NCBI GenBank assembly: GCA_046542355.1
Contig: JBKHBN010000050.1
Span: 1-9,991 of the forward strand
Direction of reading: 5' to 3'
DNA from: UBA1672 sp046542355
GTDB lineage: Bacteria; Pseudomonadota; Alphaproteobacteria; Micavibrionales; Micavibrionaceae
Length of the DNA stretch: 9,991 nucleotides
Part shown: positions 1-7,200 of the stretch, piece after piece
Position numbering within the stretch: the first letter of the stretch is position 1
Layout of the letters: every line of letters starts with the position of its first letter
Made by a program: the position numbers and the translations under genes
Notes under the pieces: model-generated
The model's input: the letters and a program-made list of their open reading frames with translations, nothing else
Told to the model about the DNA's origin: nothing
The model's database searches: none

Positions 1-21
1 TTCATGAATAATTCCATGTTT

Positions 22-28
22 AGGAGGG
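22..28 (+). promoter_or_regulatory. Shine-Dalgarno site that selects the TTG start at 38
   Basis: AGGAGGG lies 9 bases before TTG at 38. No ATG or GTG in the kinase frame has a comparable site: the frame is closed upstream by TGA at 5-7, and the first in-frame ATG is at 92, inside the PAS-like sequence. This strong site is the reason for preferring the TTG start. Confidence 0.7.
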
Positions 29-37
29 TCGTATTTT

Positions 38-2113
38 TTGTTTTTCAGATGTCGTCTTAGAAGTTTGGCGGAAGAGACGTTTTCTGCGGTTATGGGGGTT
101 TCGAATTACGGTCAGGTGGTGTTTGATTGCCGAGGTAAACTTGTGCAGATTAACACGCTTGCCCGGCGGCAATATTGCTCCTTTGCGGGGTGCTCCGGGT
201 CTGAGTGCGGGAGTGATCGATGCAGCCGAGGGGACTTTTTTAATTTTCTTTATGATCATGCGGTTGATGATAATGAGACTGTTACTAATACAATCATGCG
301 TGATGCTGATGCCAAATATGATCTGCCTGCATTTAGGGAGGTGATCCGATGCGGAGATGCTGGTTTGCGCCTTGTGAATGCTTATGCAACCCAAAACGGT
401 ATGACGATTTTTAATATGATTGATATTACGGCTGAGGAGCGCCGGGAAAAGCAGCTTAAGCATCTTGATATGCTTAGCTATCAATTGTTGCATGCAGTTC
501 AGGCGACCTCTACAGGTATTGTTATCAGTGATCCCAAGCAAGAAGGCCACCCTGTTTTGTTTGCCAATGATGCTTTTTGCACGCTTAGCGGTCTGTTGTC
601 CGAGGAGGTAATGGTCAAGGGTTGGGACAGTTTAAGTCATTTTTTCCCTGATGATCATGAGCATATGCGTTTTCTGAACGCTCTTGAAGAGTGCTCAAGT
701 GCCGAGTTTGAGTTGGAAGATTCGCCAGTATTACAAGACGGTAATACGCGGTATTATTCCCTTTTGGTTTCACCGGTTTATCATGATGGTGACCTTGATT
801 TGTTTATTGGTCTGGTTTCTGATGTGACTTTGCTAAAGCAAAGGGAAGTCGAGGTTTTTAGGGCACAAAAGCTGGAGTCTTTGGGGGGGTTGGCTGCCGG
901 TGTGGCACATGATTTTAACAATATTCTCTCTATTATTACCGGGTATAGCGCAATGCTCAGCAAGTCACTTGCGGATTGTGGTGTTAAGGAGGGTGAATAT
1001 GTTCAAAATATTGAGCGCGCGGCAAAACGCGGTGCTGATCTTACCCAAAAAATGCTTACGTTTAGCAGTTGTCAGGTTGTTGATAAAACAGTGTTGAATA
1101 TTTGTGCTGTTGTGGCAGAGCAATCGGATTTTCTTGATCCTTTGCTTGGGGCTGATGTCAAGCTTGACGTTGTGATGCCGGAGAATGAATGTAAATGCGG
1201 TGTTTATGTCAGAGGAAGGAAATCTTCTATTGAACAGATCTTGATGAATCTGAGCATTAATGCACGAGATGCGATGCCAGAGGGCGGCAATATTCGAATT
1301 GTGCAGTCCTGTGTAGAAAAGGAAGATGTTTCTCCGTGTATTTCAAAGGAAATCAAGGATGAAAGCGGGTTGGTCTGTTTGAGTGTGACAGATGATGGGC
1401 TGGGGATGGAACCGTCTGTTGCCAAGCGTATTTTTGATCCTTTCTTTACGACGAAGGAGCCGGGAAAGGGAACAGGCTTGGGGCTTTCAGTTGTCTATGG
1501 CTTGACCAAAGAAATGGGCGGACATCTTGATGTTGTTACCAATTTGGGACATGGAACAACAATATCAGTTTATCTTCCTCGCTTTGAAGGCCCGTGTGTC
1601 CCTAAAAGCATTCAAGGAAATATTTCTGAGGGTGTGGAAACAGTTCGTTTAGATGGGTATACGGCACTGGTTGTTGAGGATGAGCCTGATTTGCTCAATG
1701 TCATTGCTCGCATGCTTGAAGATTTGGGCATGCGTGTGATTTGTGCCAGTGATGGGGCAGATGCTTTGGTTCGTCAGGAGGAGTATGATGGTCAGATCGA
1801 TGTCTTGCTGACCGATGTTATCATGCCTGAGGTTAATGGGGTGAAGCTGGCAGAGCTTTTTACGGCCTTGCGTCCTGATAGCAAGGTTATTTTTATGAGC
1901 GGATTTCCTGCGCGCGGTGATATGGCTCCGGTTGAATTACCGGAAGATGCCGTGTTTATTGCAAAGCCTATTGTCTATGAAAAGCTTGCTGAAATGCTGT
2001 GTTATTCTCTTTCAAAAGGGTGTTCCGATACGCAGAAATATGTTGCTCAAGTTGTTGAAATACCGTGTTGGAAAAGTTTTAGCGAGGGAGAAAGTGAAGT
2101 TTCGAGTGTGTAA
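38..2113 (+). CDS. Hybrid sensor histidine kinase/response regulator with two PAS-like domains
   Basis: This 691-aa protein senses a signal, autophosphorylates on histidine and passes phosphate to its own receiver. Seen in order: a PAS-like region (about 14-130) containing four evenly spaced cysteines (C47, C52, C57, C62); a short linker helix; a second PAS domain (about 150-270); a HisKA H-box GVAHDFNN with His291; HATPase motifs with N-box Asn408 in NARDAM, G1 at DDGLGM (452-457) and a KGTGLGL G2 box; and a C-terminal receiver (about 545-670) with acidic pocket VEDE and phosphoacceptor Asp593 in LLTDVIMP. All catalytic motifs are intact. There is no transmembrane segment, so it should be cytosolic. 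Domain order and the HDFNN H-box resemble CckA-type kinases, but CckA has N-terminal membrane helices that are absent here, so no symbol is given. The TTG start is supported by AGGAGGG 9 bases upstream. It is probably co-transcribed with the receiver gene that follows after 21 bases. Confidence 0.9.
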   Translation: MFFRCRLRSLAEETFSAVMGVSNYGQVVFDCRGKLVQINTLARRQYCSFAGCSGSECGSDRCSRGDFFNFLYDHAVDDNETVTNTIMRDADAKYDLPAFREVIRCGDAGLRLVNAYATQNGMTIFNMIDITAEERREKQLKHLDMLSYQLLHAVQATSTGIVISDPKQEGHPVLFANDAFCTLSGLLSEEVMVKGWDSLSHFFPDDHEHMRFLNALEECSSAEFELEDSPVLQDGNTRYYSLLVSPVYHDGDLDLFIGLVSDVTLLKQREVEVFRAQKLESLGGLAAGVAHDFNNILSIITGYSAMLSKSLADCGVKEGEYVQNIERAAKRGADLTQKMLTFSSCQVVDKTVLNICAVVAEQSDFLDPLLGADVKLDVVMPENECKCGVYVRGRKSSIEQILMNLSINARDAMPEGGNIRIVQSCVEKEDVSPCISKEIKDESGLVCLSVTDDGLGMEPSVAKRIFDPFFTTKEPGKGTGLGLSVVYGLTKEMGGHLDVVTNLGHGTTISVYLPRFEGPCVPKSIQGNISEGVETVRLDGYTALVVEDEPDLLNVIARMLEDLGMRVICASDGADALVRQEEYDGQIDVLLTDVIMPEVNGVKLAELFTALRPDSKVIFMSGFPARGDMAPVELPEDAVFIAKPIVYEKLAEMLCYSLSKGCSDTQKYVAQVVEIPCWKSFSEGESEVSSV

Positions 2114-2134
2114 ATAAGTTGTGTGAGTTTGTAA

Positions 2135-2542
2135 ATGAGCAAAGAGCAGGACAAAAAGATTGAAGAGCTAAAAATATTGATTGTTGATGATCAGCCTGAA
2201 GCCCGTTCCTTGCTGAAGGATATGGCTGTCGGTTTAGGTATTACACAGGTATTTGAGGCAAAAGACGGGCGTCAGGCGCTACAATTTATTGATACGGCTT
2301 TTGATTTTGTTGATGTCGTCGTTTGTGACTGGAATATGCCTCATATGAGTGGTGTTGAGTTGCTGCGGCAAATTCGCAGTGTTGATCCGCAAGTTCCTTT
2401 TTTAATGGTAACCGGGCGTAACGATATTGATTCGGTTGTTGAAGCAAAAAGCTCCGGCGTTACAGCCTATATTCGCAAACCATTTTCTCCGGCACAGCTG
2501 GAAGCCAAGCTGCGCATTGTTTTGAGGAAAATTCGCAATTAA
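2135..2542 (+). CDS. Single-domain CheY-like response regulator
   Basis: This 135-aa protein is a lone receiver domain with no output domain. Visible residues are the acidic pair D18-D19 in ILIVDDQ, phosphoacceptor D65 in the CheY-like motif CDWNMP, the switch threonine T93 in MVTG, and K115 in the KPF motif, so it should be phosphorylatable. The first 11 residues are charged and precede the first beta strand. It starts 21 bases after the hybrid kinase stop on the same strand, which suggests a shared transcript and a phosphorelay in which this protein takes phosphate from the kinase or its receiver. The Shine-Dalgarno sequence before ATG 2135 is weak, which fits coupling to the upstream gene. 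Its partner could be a flagellar motor, another kinase or a phosphotransferase; the sequence does not say. Confidence 0.9.
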   Translation: MSKEQDKKIEELKILIVDDQPEARSLLKDMAVGLGITQVFEAKDGRQALQFIDTAFDFVDVVVCDWNMPHMSGVELLRQIRSVDPQVPFLMVTGRNDIDSVVEAKSSGVTAYIRKPFSPAQLEAKLRIVLRKIRN

Positions 2543-2665
2543 CTTTGCTGTGTATAAGTTTTTTTGCCTTGTTGCGCCCTGGTGCAGCAATTTATCCCCT
2601 TGCTTTTTGTGCGGTGCGTCTTTCCGCTCTTTTCATTTGCGTGGACATGTTGTATTACTGGGAGC

Positions 2666-4348
2666 ATGTCGAAAAAACTACATTATGATTTGTGTGTGAT
2701 AGGGGGAGGTCTCACAGGGGTAAGTATTGCCCGCGATGCTGCAGGCAGGGGGCTTTCCGTTTTGCTGGTTGAGGCTCAGGATCTTGCGGGGGCAACATCC
2801 TCGGCGACTTCCAAGTTTATTCATGGCGGTGTTTTATCCTTGGATAAATCCGCCTTGTCTGCAGCTTTGCGATATCTTAAAGAAAATGAAATTTTGTACA
2901 GGAATGCTTCGCATCTGGTGCGCCCAGTGTCTTGTGTTGTTTTGGAGGATCGTTCCGGGGACAAGTCGGTTATGGGCAGCGCTTTGTGGCGTTTGAAGCT
3001 CTGGCTTTATAACCGTGCGCGGGTAAAGGGCTTGTTCCCAAAGGCGCGTAAGCTGTCGTTGGAAAACAGGCCTGAAGACCTTAAAGCGGTGCCGATTAAG
3101 TTTGAGGATGATGCGCGGGTCGATGCTTATAAGGCGCAGGAGGAAGATCCCAAGAAAAAAAATGTTCTTTTGGGTGGGAAAAAGGATAAGCAAGATGCGC
3201 TACCTAGTTCGCGTGATGCGCTTTTGTTTTCAGGGCTTTGGGTAGATGATACGCGGCTTGTGATTTCTCATGCGATTGACGCGGCGCAGCGCGGGGCCAG
3301 CATCCTGACTTATACGACGTGTGAGGGGGTTCAGGCGCGTGACGGGGTATGGCGCGTTAGTTTGCGTGATACGCGAGGGGATGATCGTTTGGATATAACG
3401 GCTTCGATGGTAGTGAATGCTACCGGCCCTTGGGTTAGTGATTTTATTGACAAGGCCGGGGTCGGGAAGAGTGATCCTGATTTGCCGCAGCTTGAATTTG
3501 TGCGGGAGAGCCATATTATTTTACCCCGGAAGTATGATGGTGATCATGTTTATGCGCTGCGTCAAAAAGAGGGAGGCGTGGTGTATGTTGCGCCTTATGA
3601 GGAAGACTATACTTTGGTAGGCGTATCGCGCGCTGCCTATGATCCTGAGAAAGACGGGGATTTGTATGATGTCAGGATTTCCTCAGAGGAAATAGATTAT
3701 CTAATTGAAGCGTATAATCGGGATTTTAAAACGGATATATCCAAAGATGATGTGATTTTTACCTATAGTGCGGTGCGTCCGGTTTCTGTTGCTTGTTCCG
3801 CTGGCGGGCATGCGTGTCACGGGAGCTTTATATATCATCATAAACGCCGTGATATTCCTTTGCTTTCGGTTTATGGCGGGGTGTTCGGGTTTTACCGGCT
3901 TCATGCGCAAGATGTTGTTGATCAGTTGATGGTGCTATCAGGGCGAACGGCGGGAGGCTGGAGCGCGGCTGCGCCGCTTGCCGGGGCTGATTTGCAAGGC
4001 GGGGTGCAGGATTATTTGAGGCGCTATAAGGAAATGTATTCCTGGATTGCGCAGTCGCTTTTAGAGCGCTATGTGCGCAGTTATGGTTCGCGTATTGAGA
4101 TGATTGTCGGGCAAGCTGAATGTATGGAGGATCTTGGAGCGCATTACGGTGATGGCGTGTATGAGGCGGAGCTGGATTATCTCAGGGCTCATGAATGGGT
4201 TTTTAGTGCGCAAGATGCGCTATGGCGGCGCTCCAAGCTGGCGCTGCATATATCCGAGGATACCGAGCAGCGTATTGAGGCGGCTTTTGCCCCTGGTTTT
4301 GCGGAGGAGGGGCAACAAGAAGATGGCAGGAGCGCACGCGTGGCCTGA
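2666..4348 (+). CDS. GlpD-like FAD-dependent glycerol-3-phosphate dehydrogenase family protein, altered active site
   Basis: This 560-aa protein belongs to the DAO/GlpD family, whose members oxidise glycerol-3-phosphate to dihydroxyacetone phosphate at the inner membrane and reduce quinone. Seen: the FAD dinucleotide motif IGGGLTG (12-18) and downstream ARD..GRG, the GATSSATSKFIHGG segment (42-55), WVDDTRL (192-198), NATGPWV (251-257), YSAVRP (367-372), and the typical C-terminal domain with RSYGS, YEAEL and DALWRR (about 430-545). Odd: the usual GGLRYL is GGVLSL (Arg to Leu57), the GG-K-..YR signature reads GGVFGFYR (Lys to Val406), and GTTD reads GVSR (319-322). A lysine-rich insertion occupies about 150-188. 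These changes hit residues associated with substrate phosphate binding, so it may be a paralogue with another substrate; I give no symbol. ATG 2666 is chosen because the family begins just before the FAD motif. A longer frame from TTG 2564 adds 34 hydrophobic residues without a ribosome site. GGGAG lies only one base before the ATG. Confidence 0.8.
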   Translation: MSKKLHYDLCVIGGGLTGVSIARDAAGRGLSVLLVEAQDLAGATSSATSKFIHGGVLSLDKSALSAALRYLKENEILYRNASHLVRPVSCVVLEDRSGDKSVMGSALWRLKLWLYNRARVKGLFPKARKLSLENRPEDLKAVPIKFEDDARVDAYKAQEEDPKKKNVLLGGKKDKQDALPSSRDALLFSGLWVDDTRLVISHAIDAAQRGASILTYTTCEGVQARDGVWRVSLRDTRGDDRLDITASMVVNATGPWVSDFIDKAGVGKSDPDLPQLEFVRESHIILPRKYDGDHVYALRQKEGGVVYVAPYEEDYTLVGVSRAAYDPEKDGDLYDVRISSEEIDYLIEAYNRDFKTDISKDDVIFTYSAVRPVSVACSAGGHACHGSFIYHHKRRDIPLLSVYGGVFGFYRLHAQDVVDQLMVLSGRTAGGWSAAAPLAGADLQGGVQDYLRRYKEMYSWIAQSLLERYVRSYGSRIEMIVGQAECMEDLGAHYGDGVYEAELDYLRAHEWVFSAQDALWRRSKLALHISEDTEQRIEAAFAPGFAEEGQQEDGRSARVA

Positions 4349-4358
4349 TGTAGGATAT

Positions 4359-6608
4359 TTATGGCAGGACACCACCGGTTACAGCGGCATCTGCATCAAT
4401 CAGAAGTGTGATGGTTCCGTCTGTGTATGTGTTGAATTCTTCTGTGGTGTTGGTCATGGAGAACTGGTTGTTGTTTTCATCGTTCGTAAAGTTAATGGTG
4501 TCTTGATTGTCGGCGGTGATAAGCAGTCTGTTATCATTATCGGTCATTTCCATAACATCATTATAGGTCAGGGTTACGGTGTTCGCCTGATTGTTGTTGA
4601 TGTCGATTCTTTCGATGTTTTTTATGATTGCATCGTCTATCTGGCTCAGGTCAATGTTGCCTTCTTGGAGCTTTAAAGTGTCGAATCCGCTGCCGCCGTC
4701 ATAAAGTGCGTCGGTATTTGAGGTTGGTGCTTTTAAAGCGGTGGCGACGTCGCCAGTTATTATTAATGTATCGTTTCCATCACCGGCGTATATTTTGCCG
4801 TTATACTGGCTTATGGTAAAGGTGTCATTTCCGGCATCGCCGTATATTGTGTAGTTTTCTGCGCTAGTGTTAATGGTTATTGTGTCATCGCCACCGCCGG
4901 TTTTTACTTTGGCGATACCGCCATTAACAATGATGTTCTCATTAGCATTGTCCTCGTCTGTGAAAAGTGTAACTGAATTCGCTTCGATTGTTATTGATGT
5001 GTCGGCTGAGGTGTAACTGCCGGGACCGGTTGTAATTATTCCGGTTCCGGTTTTGTCAATTGTATCAAACAGATTATATACAAACTCTTGTGTTTTAGAC
5101 AGGCCGTTTGAGGTCGTTGCGGTGATATTAAATGTTACGGTTTCATCAGCTGTGAGAGTGTCTCTGTCAGCAACATCCATTTTCAAGATATTATTGTTAA
5201 TGATGTGTGGTGTGACGAATGTGTCTCCGGCTGTTATATCAATGCTATAGCTGTTATTCTGGCCTTGGGGAAATTTGAAATACTGGCTTATATCAAAGCT
5301 TAGTACGCTATTTTGTGCTCCTATAAACTCTGTTAGTACAAAGTTTTTGGTTGTTTCAATTGATGGCTCCGGTGGTGGGGTGAGGCTTCCTGTTGGAGGA
5401 GGTATGTCTTCCCCAAGGTTATTTGCGGGTGGATGAAATAGTCTTGCCGGATCCAGATTAAACGCGGAAGGTTTTGGGGCTTCTGGCTCAAGATTATCGG
5501 GCAGGTTCGTTTCATTATCTGGCGCAAGTTTTGTATTGTTTAGCGTTGTGTCTGTTATGTCGTCGCTGGTTATGATGTCGCTTTCGCCAGAGATGTTTTC
5601 ATTTGCGCCTTCTTCCGGCGCTGTGTCTGTTGCCTCGTTTTTTGCTCCGCTTTCGTTTTGACTTTCTTCTTTTGCCGTATCTTGAATGGAAGAGAAGAGG
5701 TCGCCTGATACGCTTGATATAGCGCTGTATTTTGCCGACATATCGATGGCGTCCAACGTACCGATATGGTCGATTGTTTGTGCTCCACTATTGAATATAG
5801 CCGTTTCGTATTGATTTGAAAGCGTTATGCTTTGCCCGCTGAAGTTCTGGAGCACAATCGCGCCTTCTATGACTGTGATCTCGCCGGTATTCACATCTCC
5901 GGCGATGATGGTTCCACGAATTCCTATTGAGCCTGATGGTGTGTCAATTCTGACATCGTCGGGGTCTTCACGCCCGATCAGGCCGGAGGTAAAGACAAAC
6001 ATGCCCTTGAGGACCGAAAAGTTTGTTGTTCCGGCCTGAGTTGCGGGGTCAAAGACATATTCATCGATTGATAAACGCGCATCTTCTGAAACGGCGAAGG
6101 TGGTTTCATCTACGAACATGATGTTTACAGCGCCGCTTTCCTGCGTTTCGATGATATCGCCTTGATAGATTGGTGTGCCGATGCCGATGGTTTCCACGGT
6201 TCCATCCGTGCGGATAATCTGAGCTTCACCGGTAATTTCCTGCACGGCGCCAACGGGGGAGGCATCGTTTTGAGTTGCTGTTTGTGCGTATTGCTGTGGT
6301 TGTTGTAAAAATGAGTCTACCAGAGCAGGGGAGAGGGTTTTACCTTCCGGCGCGAGGAGGAATGGCTGTGGCTCATGGGCGAAATATCCCTCGATAATAA
6401 CTGTTCCCTCTGGTGTTTGTAAAATCAAGTCCAGTCCATCACGAAGCATGTCGGCTTCGGTGACGTATGAGGTATCGGGCAGGGTAATGTTCCCGCCACC
6501 CTCTTGTGCGCTTAGCGTGATGGTGTTTGATTTGCCGGTTGTTGCTGAAGAAGAGGCGTTTTGGCCGTCATTCAGTGCAGAGATATTGTCAAGATTTGTG
6601 TATGCCAT
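4359..6608 (-). CDS. Large FecR-domain/RTX-like type I secreted surface protein
   Basis: This 749-aa protein contains no cysteine and is acidic. Seen in order: an N-terminal prefix (about 45-100) of the kind found in long proteobacterial adhesins; a FecR domain (about 118-275) with GDIIET, SGAVNIMFVDET and DTPSGSIGIRGT; a low-complexity acidic linker (about 305-375) leading into a proline-rich one (to about 417); a cadherin/Ig-like beta region (about 422-515); and glycine/aspartate nonapeptide-like repeats GGGDDTITI, GDAGNDTFTI, AGDGNDTLII and GGSGFDTLKL (571-647), which bind calcium in RTX proteins. A tail module with NIERIDINNN and LTYNDV follows (about 664-715). There is no Sec signal peptide, consistent with type I export through an ABC/TolC channel and surface display, but no transporter gene is in the window. 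The FecR domain here is a module of a surface protein, not an iron-signalling anti-sigma factor. Its stop lies 10 bases from the stop of the convergent GlpD-like gene. Confidence 0.85.
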   Translation of the reverse strand: MAYTNLDNISALNDGQNASSSATTGKSNTITLSAQEGGGNITLPDTSYVTEADMLRDGLDLILQTPEGTVIIEGYFAHEPQPFLLAPEGKTLSPALVDSFLQQPQQYAQTATQNDASPVGAVQEITGEAQIIRTDGTVETIGIGTPIYQGDIIETQESGAVNIMFVDETTFAVSEDARLSIDEYVFDPATQAGTTNFSVLKGMFVFTSGLIGREDPDDVRIDTPSGSIGIRGTIIAGDVNTGEITVIEGAIVLQNFSGQSITLSNQYETAIFNSGAQTIDHIGTLDAIDMSAKYSAISSVSGDLFSSIQDTAKEESQNESGAKNEATDTAPEEGANENISGESDIITSDDITDTTLNNTKLAPDNETNLPDNLEPEAPKPSAFNLDPARLFHPPANNLGEDIPPPTGSLTPPPEPSIETTKNFVLTEFIGAQNSVLSFDISQYFKFPQGQNNSYSIDITAGDTFVTPHIINNNILKMDVADRDTLTADETVTFNITATTSNGLSKTQEFVYNLFDTIDKTGTGIITTGPGSYTSADTSITIEANSVTLFTDEDNANENIIVNGGIAKVKTGGGDDTITINTSAENYTIYGDAGNDTFTISQYNGKIYAGDGNDTLIITGDVATALKAPTSNTDALYDGGSGFDTLKLQEGNIDLSQIDDAIIKNIERIDINNNQANTVTLTYNDVMEMTDNDNRLLITADNQDTINFTNDENNNQFSMTNTTEEFNTYTDGTITLLIDADAAVTGGVLP

Positions 6609-6635
6609 GTTTTTATATTCCCACAGTAAACCCGT

Positions 6636-6662
6636 TTTATAAGCTTTGTATAATTAAGTCAA
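6636..6662 (-). promoter_or_regulatory. Candidate sigma70 promoter for the FecR/RTX gene
   Basis: On the minus strand TTGACT (6662-6657) and TATAAA (6641-6636) are separated by 15 bases. Both boxes match consensus in five of six positions, but the spacer is shorter than the preferred 17. Transcription would start about 20 bases before the ATG at 6608. Confidence 0.4.
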
Positions 6663-6765
6663 TGTCCTGTCTACGTTTGCAGTTGTGCCAAGTTACTCTT
6701 TATCTTAGGGCAAAGAAGTTAATATCTGGTATATTGCGTTGCAAAATCTGTTGTAAAAGTTATGC

Positions 6766-6794
6766 TTGCATTCCTAAAATAGGTTTGTTATCCT
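6766..6794 (+). promoter_or_regulatory. Candidate plus-strand promoter upstream of the terminator
   Basis: TTGCAT (6766-6771) and TATCCT (6789-6794) are separated by exactly 17 bases. The match to consensus is partial (TTG plus TAT..T). The -10 box overlaps the right half of an inverted repeat. A start near 6801 would give an RNA of about 75 bases ending at the terminator. Confidence 0.3.
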
Positions 6795-6799
6795 ATTTT
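6776..6799. repeat. Perfect 8-bp inverted repeat, operator-like or weak hairpin
   Basis: AAAATAGG (6776-6783) and CCTATTTT (6792-6799) are exact reverse complements separated by 8 bases. The half-site centres are about 16 bases apart, compatible with a dimeric regulator. It also overlaps the candidate -10 box. As RNA it would form a weak AT-rich hairpin ending in Us, so a minor terminator role is possible. Confidence 0.55.
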
Positions 6800-6800
6800 T

Positions 6801-6875
6801 GTCATCACCACAATAGTGTCTGAGGATGTTTGGATAGCGCAGTGCTCCGTCTTTTTAATGGGCGGGGCTTTTTTG
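6801..6875 (+). ncRNA. Candidate small RNA or leader ending in an intrinsic terminator
   Basis: This is inferred only from a plausible promoter at 6766-6794 and a strong terminator at 6844-6874, with no open frame of note between them. The predicted product is about 75 bases. It could instead be a terminated leader of the downstream cassette, or the terminator could be a leftover from a gene that once lay upstream on the plus strand. I recognise no known RNA family. Confidence 0.2.
6844..6874 (+). terminator. Rho-independent terminator
   Basis: The stem GCTCCGTC (6844-6851) pairs fully with GGCGGGGC (6861-6868), allowing two G-U pairs, with a 9-base loop, and is followed by six Ts (6869-6874). 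It acts on plus-strand transcription. No plus-strand gene lies immediately upstream, since the neighbour on that side is encoded on the minus strand, so its natural substrate is unclear. Confidence 0.7.
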
Positions 6876-6921
6876 TGTCTGCGCTCTTTTATATTTCTAT
6901 TATTTAACAATTACTTACATG

Positions 6922-6927
6922 AAAGGA
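6922..6927 (+). promoter_or_regulatory. Shine-Dalgarno site that selects ATG 6934
   Basis: AAAGGA lies 6 bases before ATG 6934. The upstream in-frame ATGs at 6919 and 6928 either precede this site or abut it and have no site of their own, so 6934 is the preferred start. Confidence 0.6.
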
Positions 6928-6933
6928 ATGGCT

Positions 6934-7200
6934 ATGGCTAAGGAAGAGATGGGCAGTGTTGCCCGTACGTTGCTGGCGGCCGGATCGGGGGTTTCGCTTG
7001 GTCTTTTGGTTGATAATTTTGATGTCACGCCCGAGACGCTTGGCGCTGCGCTTATGTTTGTTGAGCAGCTTATAGGCTCTTTGCAAGGGTTTTTAAGTGT
7101 TTTGGGCATTGTGGTTGCGCAAGGGTGGTCGCTTTATCATAAAATGAAGAAATCAAGCGAGATCAGTAATTTGAGAAAGGAAGTTTATTATAATGATTAG
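6934..7200 (+). CDS. Small holin-like membrane protein
   Basis: This 88-aa protein has a short charged N-terminus, a weakly hydrophobic first segment (about 9-27), a loop, a clear hydrophobic helix (about 48-68) and a polar, basic C-terminus (MKKSSE..RKEV). The size, topology and a WSLYHK-like end to the last helix resemble small phage holins of the kind seen in alphaproteobacterial phages, which make holes in the inner membrane during lysis. That identification is by general resemblance only. The start at 6934 is chosen because AAAGGA sits 6 bases upstream; ATG 6919 would add five residues without a ribosome site. The stop overlaps the start of the lipoprotein gene by 8 bases, implying translational coupling in a three-gene operon. 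Confidence 0.6.
   Translation: MAKEEMGSVARTLLAAGSGVSLGLLVDNFDVTPETLGAALMFVEQLIGSLQGFLSVLGIVVAQGWSLYHKMKKSSEISNLRKEVYYND

Larger units (their letters stand above)
6609..6933. other. Divergent intergenic region between the FecR/RTX gene and the small-gene cassette
   Basis: This 325-base gap has no convincing coding sequence on either strand. It holds a candidate minus-strand promoter (6636-6662), a perfect inverted repeat (6776-6799) overlapping a candidate plus-strand promoter (6766-6794), and a rho-independent terminator (6844-6874). The terminator lies between that promoter and the cassette at 6934, so the cassette is either controlled by read-through or has its own promoter, which I could not identify, in 6875-6920. 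Confidence 0.6.

Noticed and set aside
16..60. Short ORF overlapping the kinase start (15 codons from ATG 16), possible leader peptide
   Set aside because: It has no ribosome site of its own and no regulatory structure; the AGGAGGG inside it serves the TTG at 38.
38..2113. Identification of the hybrid kinase as CckA because of similar length and domain order
   Set aside because: CckA has N-terminal transmembrane helices, which are missing here, and the N-terminal Cys-containing PAS-like domain is not a CckA feature.
2564..2665. N-terminal extension of the GlpD-like gene from TTG 2564
   Set aside because: It adds 34 hydrophobic, Cys-rich residues ahead of the family's normal start and has no ribosome site; ATG 2666 just precedes the FAD motif.
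4700..4930. Repetitive DNA that might be a tandem repeat or CRISPR-like array
   Set aside because: The repetition is at protein level only (GGxGxD calcium-binding repeats on the minus strand); the DNA units are not identical or evenly spaced.
6919..6933. Earlier ATG (6919) for the holin-like gene
   Set aside because: No Shine-Dalgarno sequence precedes it; AAAGGA at 6922-6927 is correctly spaced for ATG 6934.
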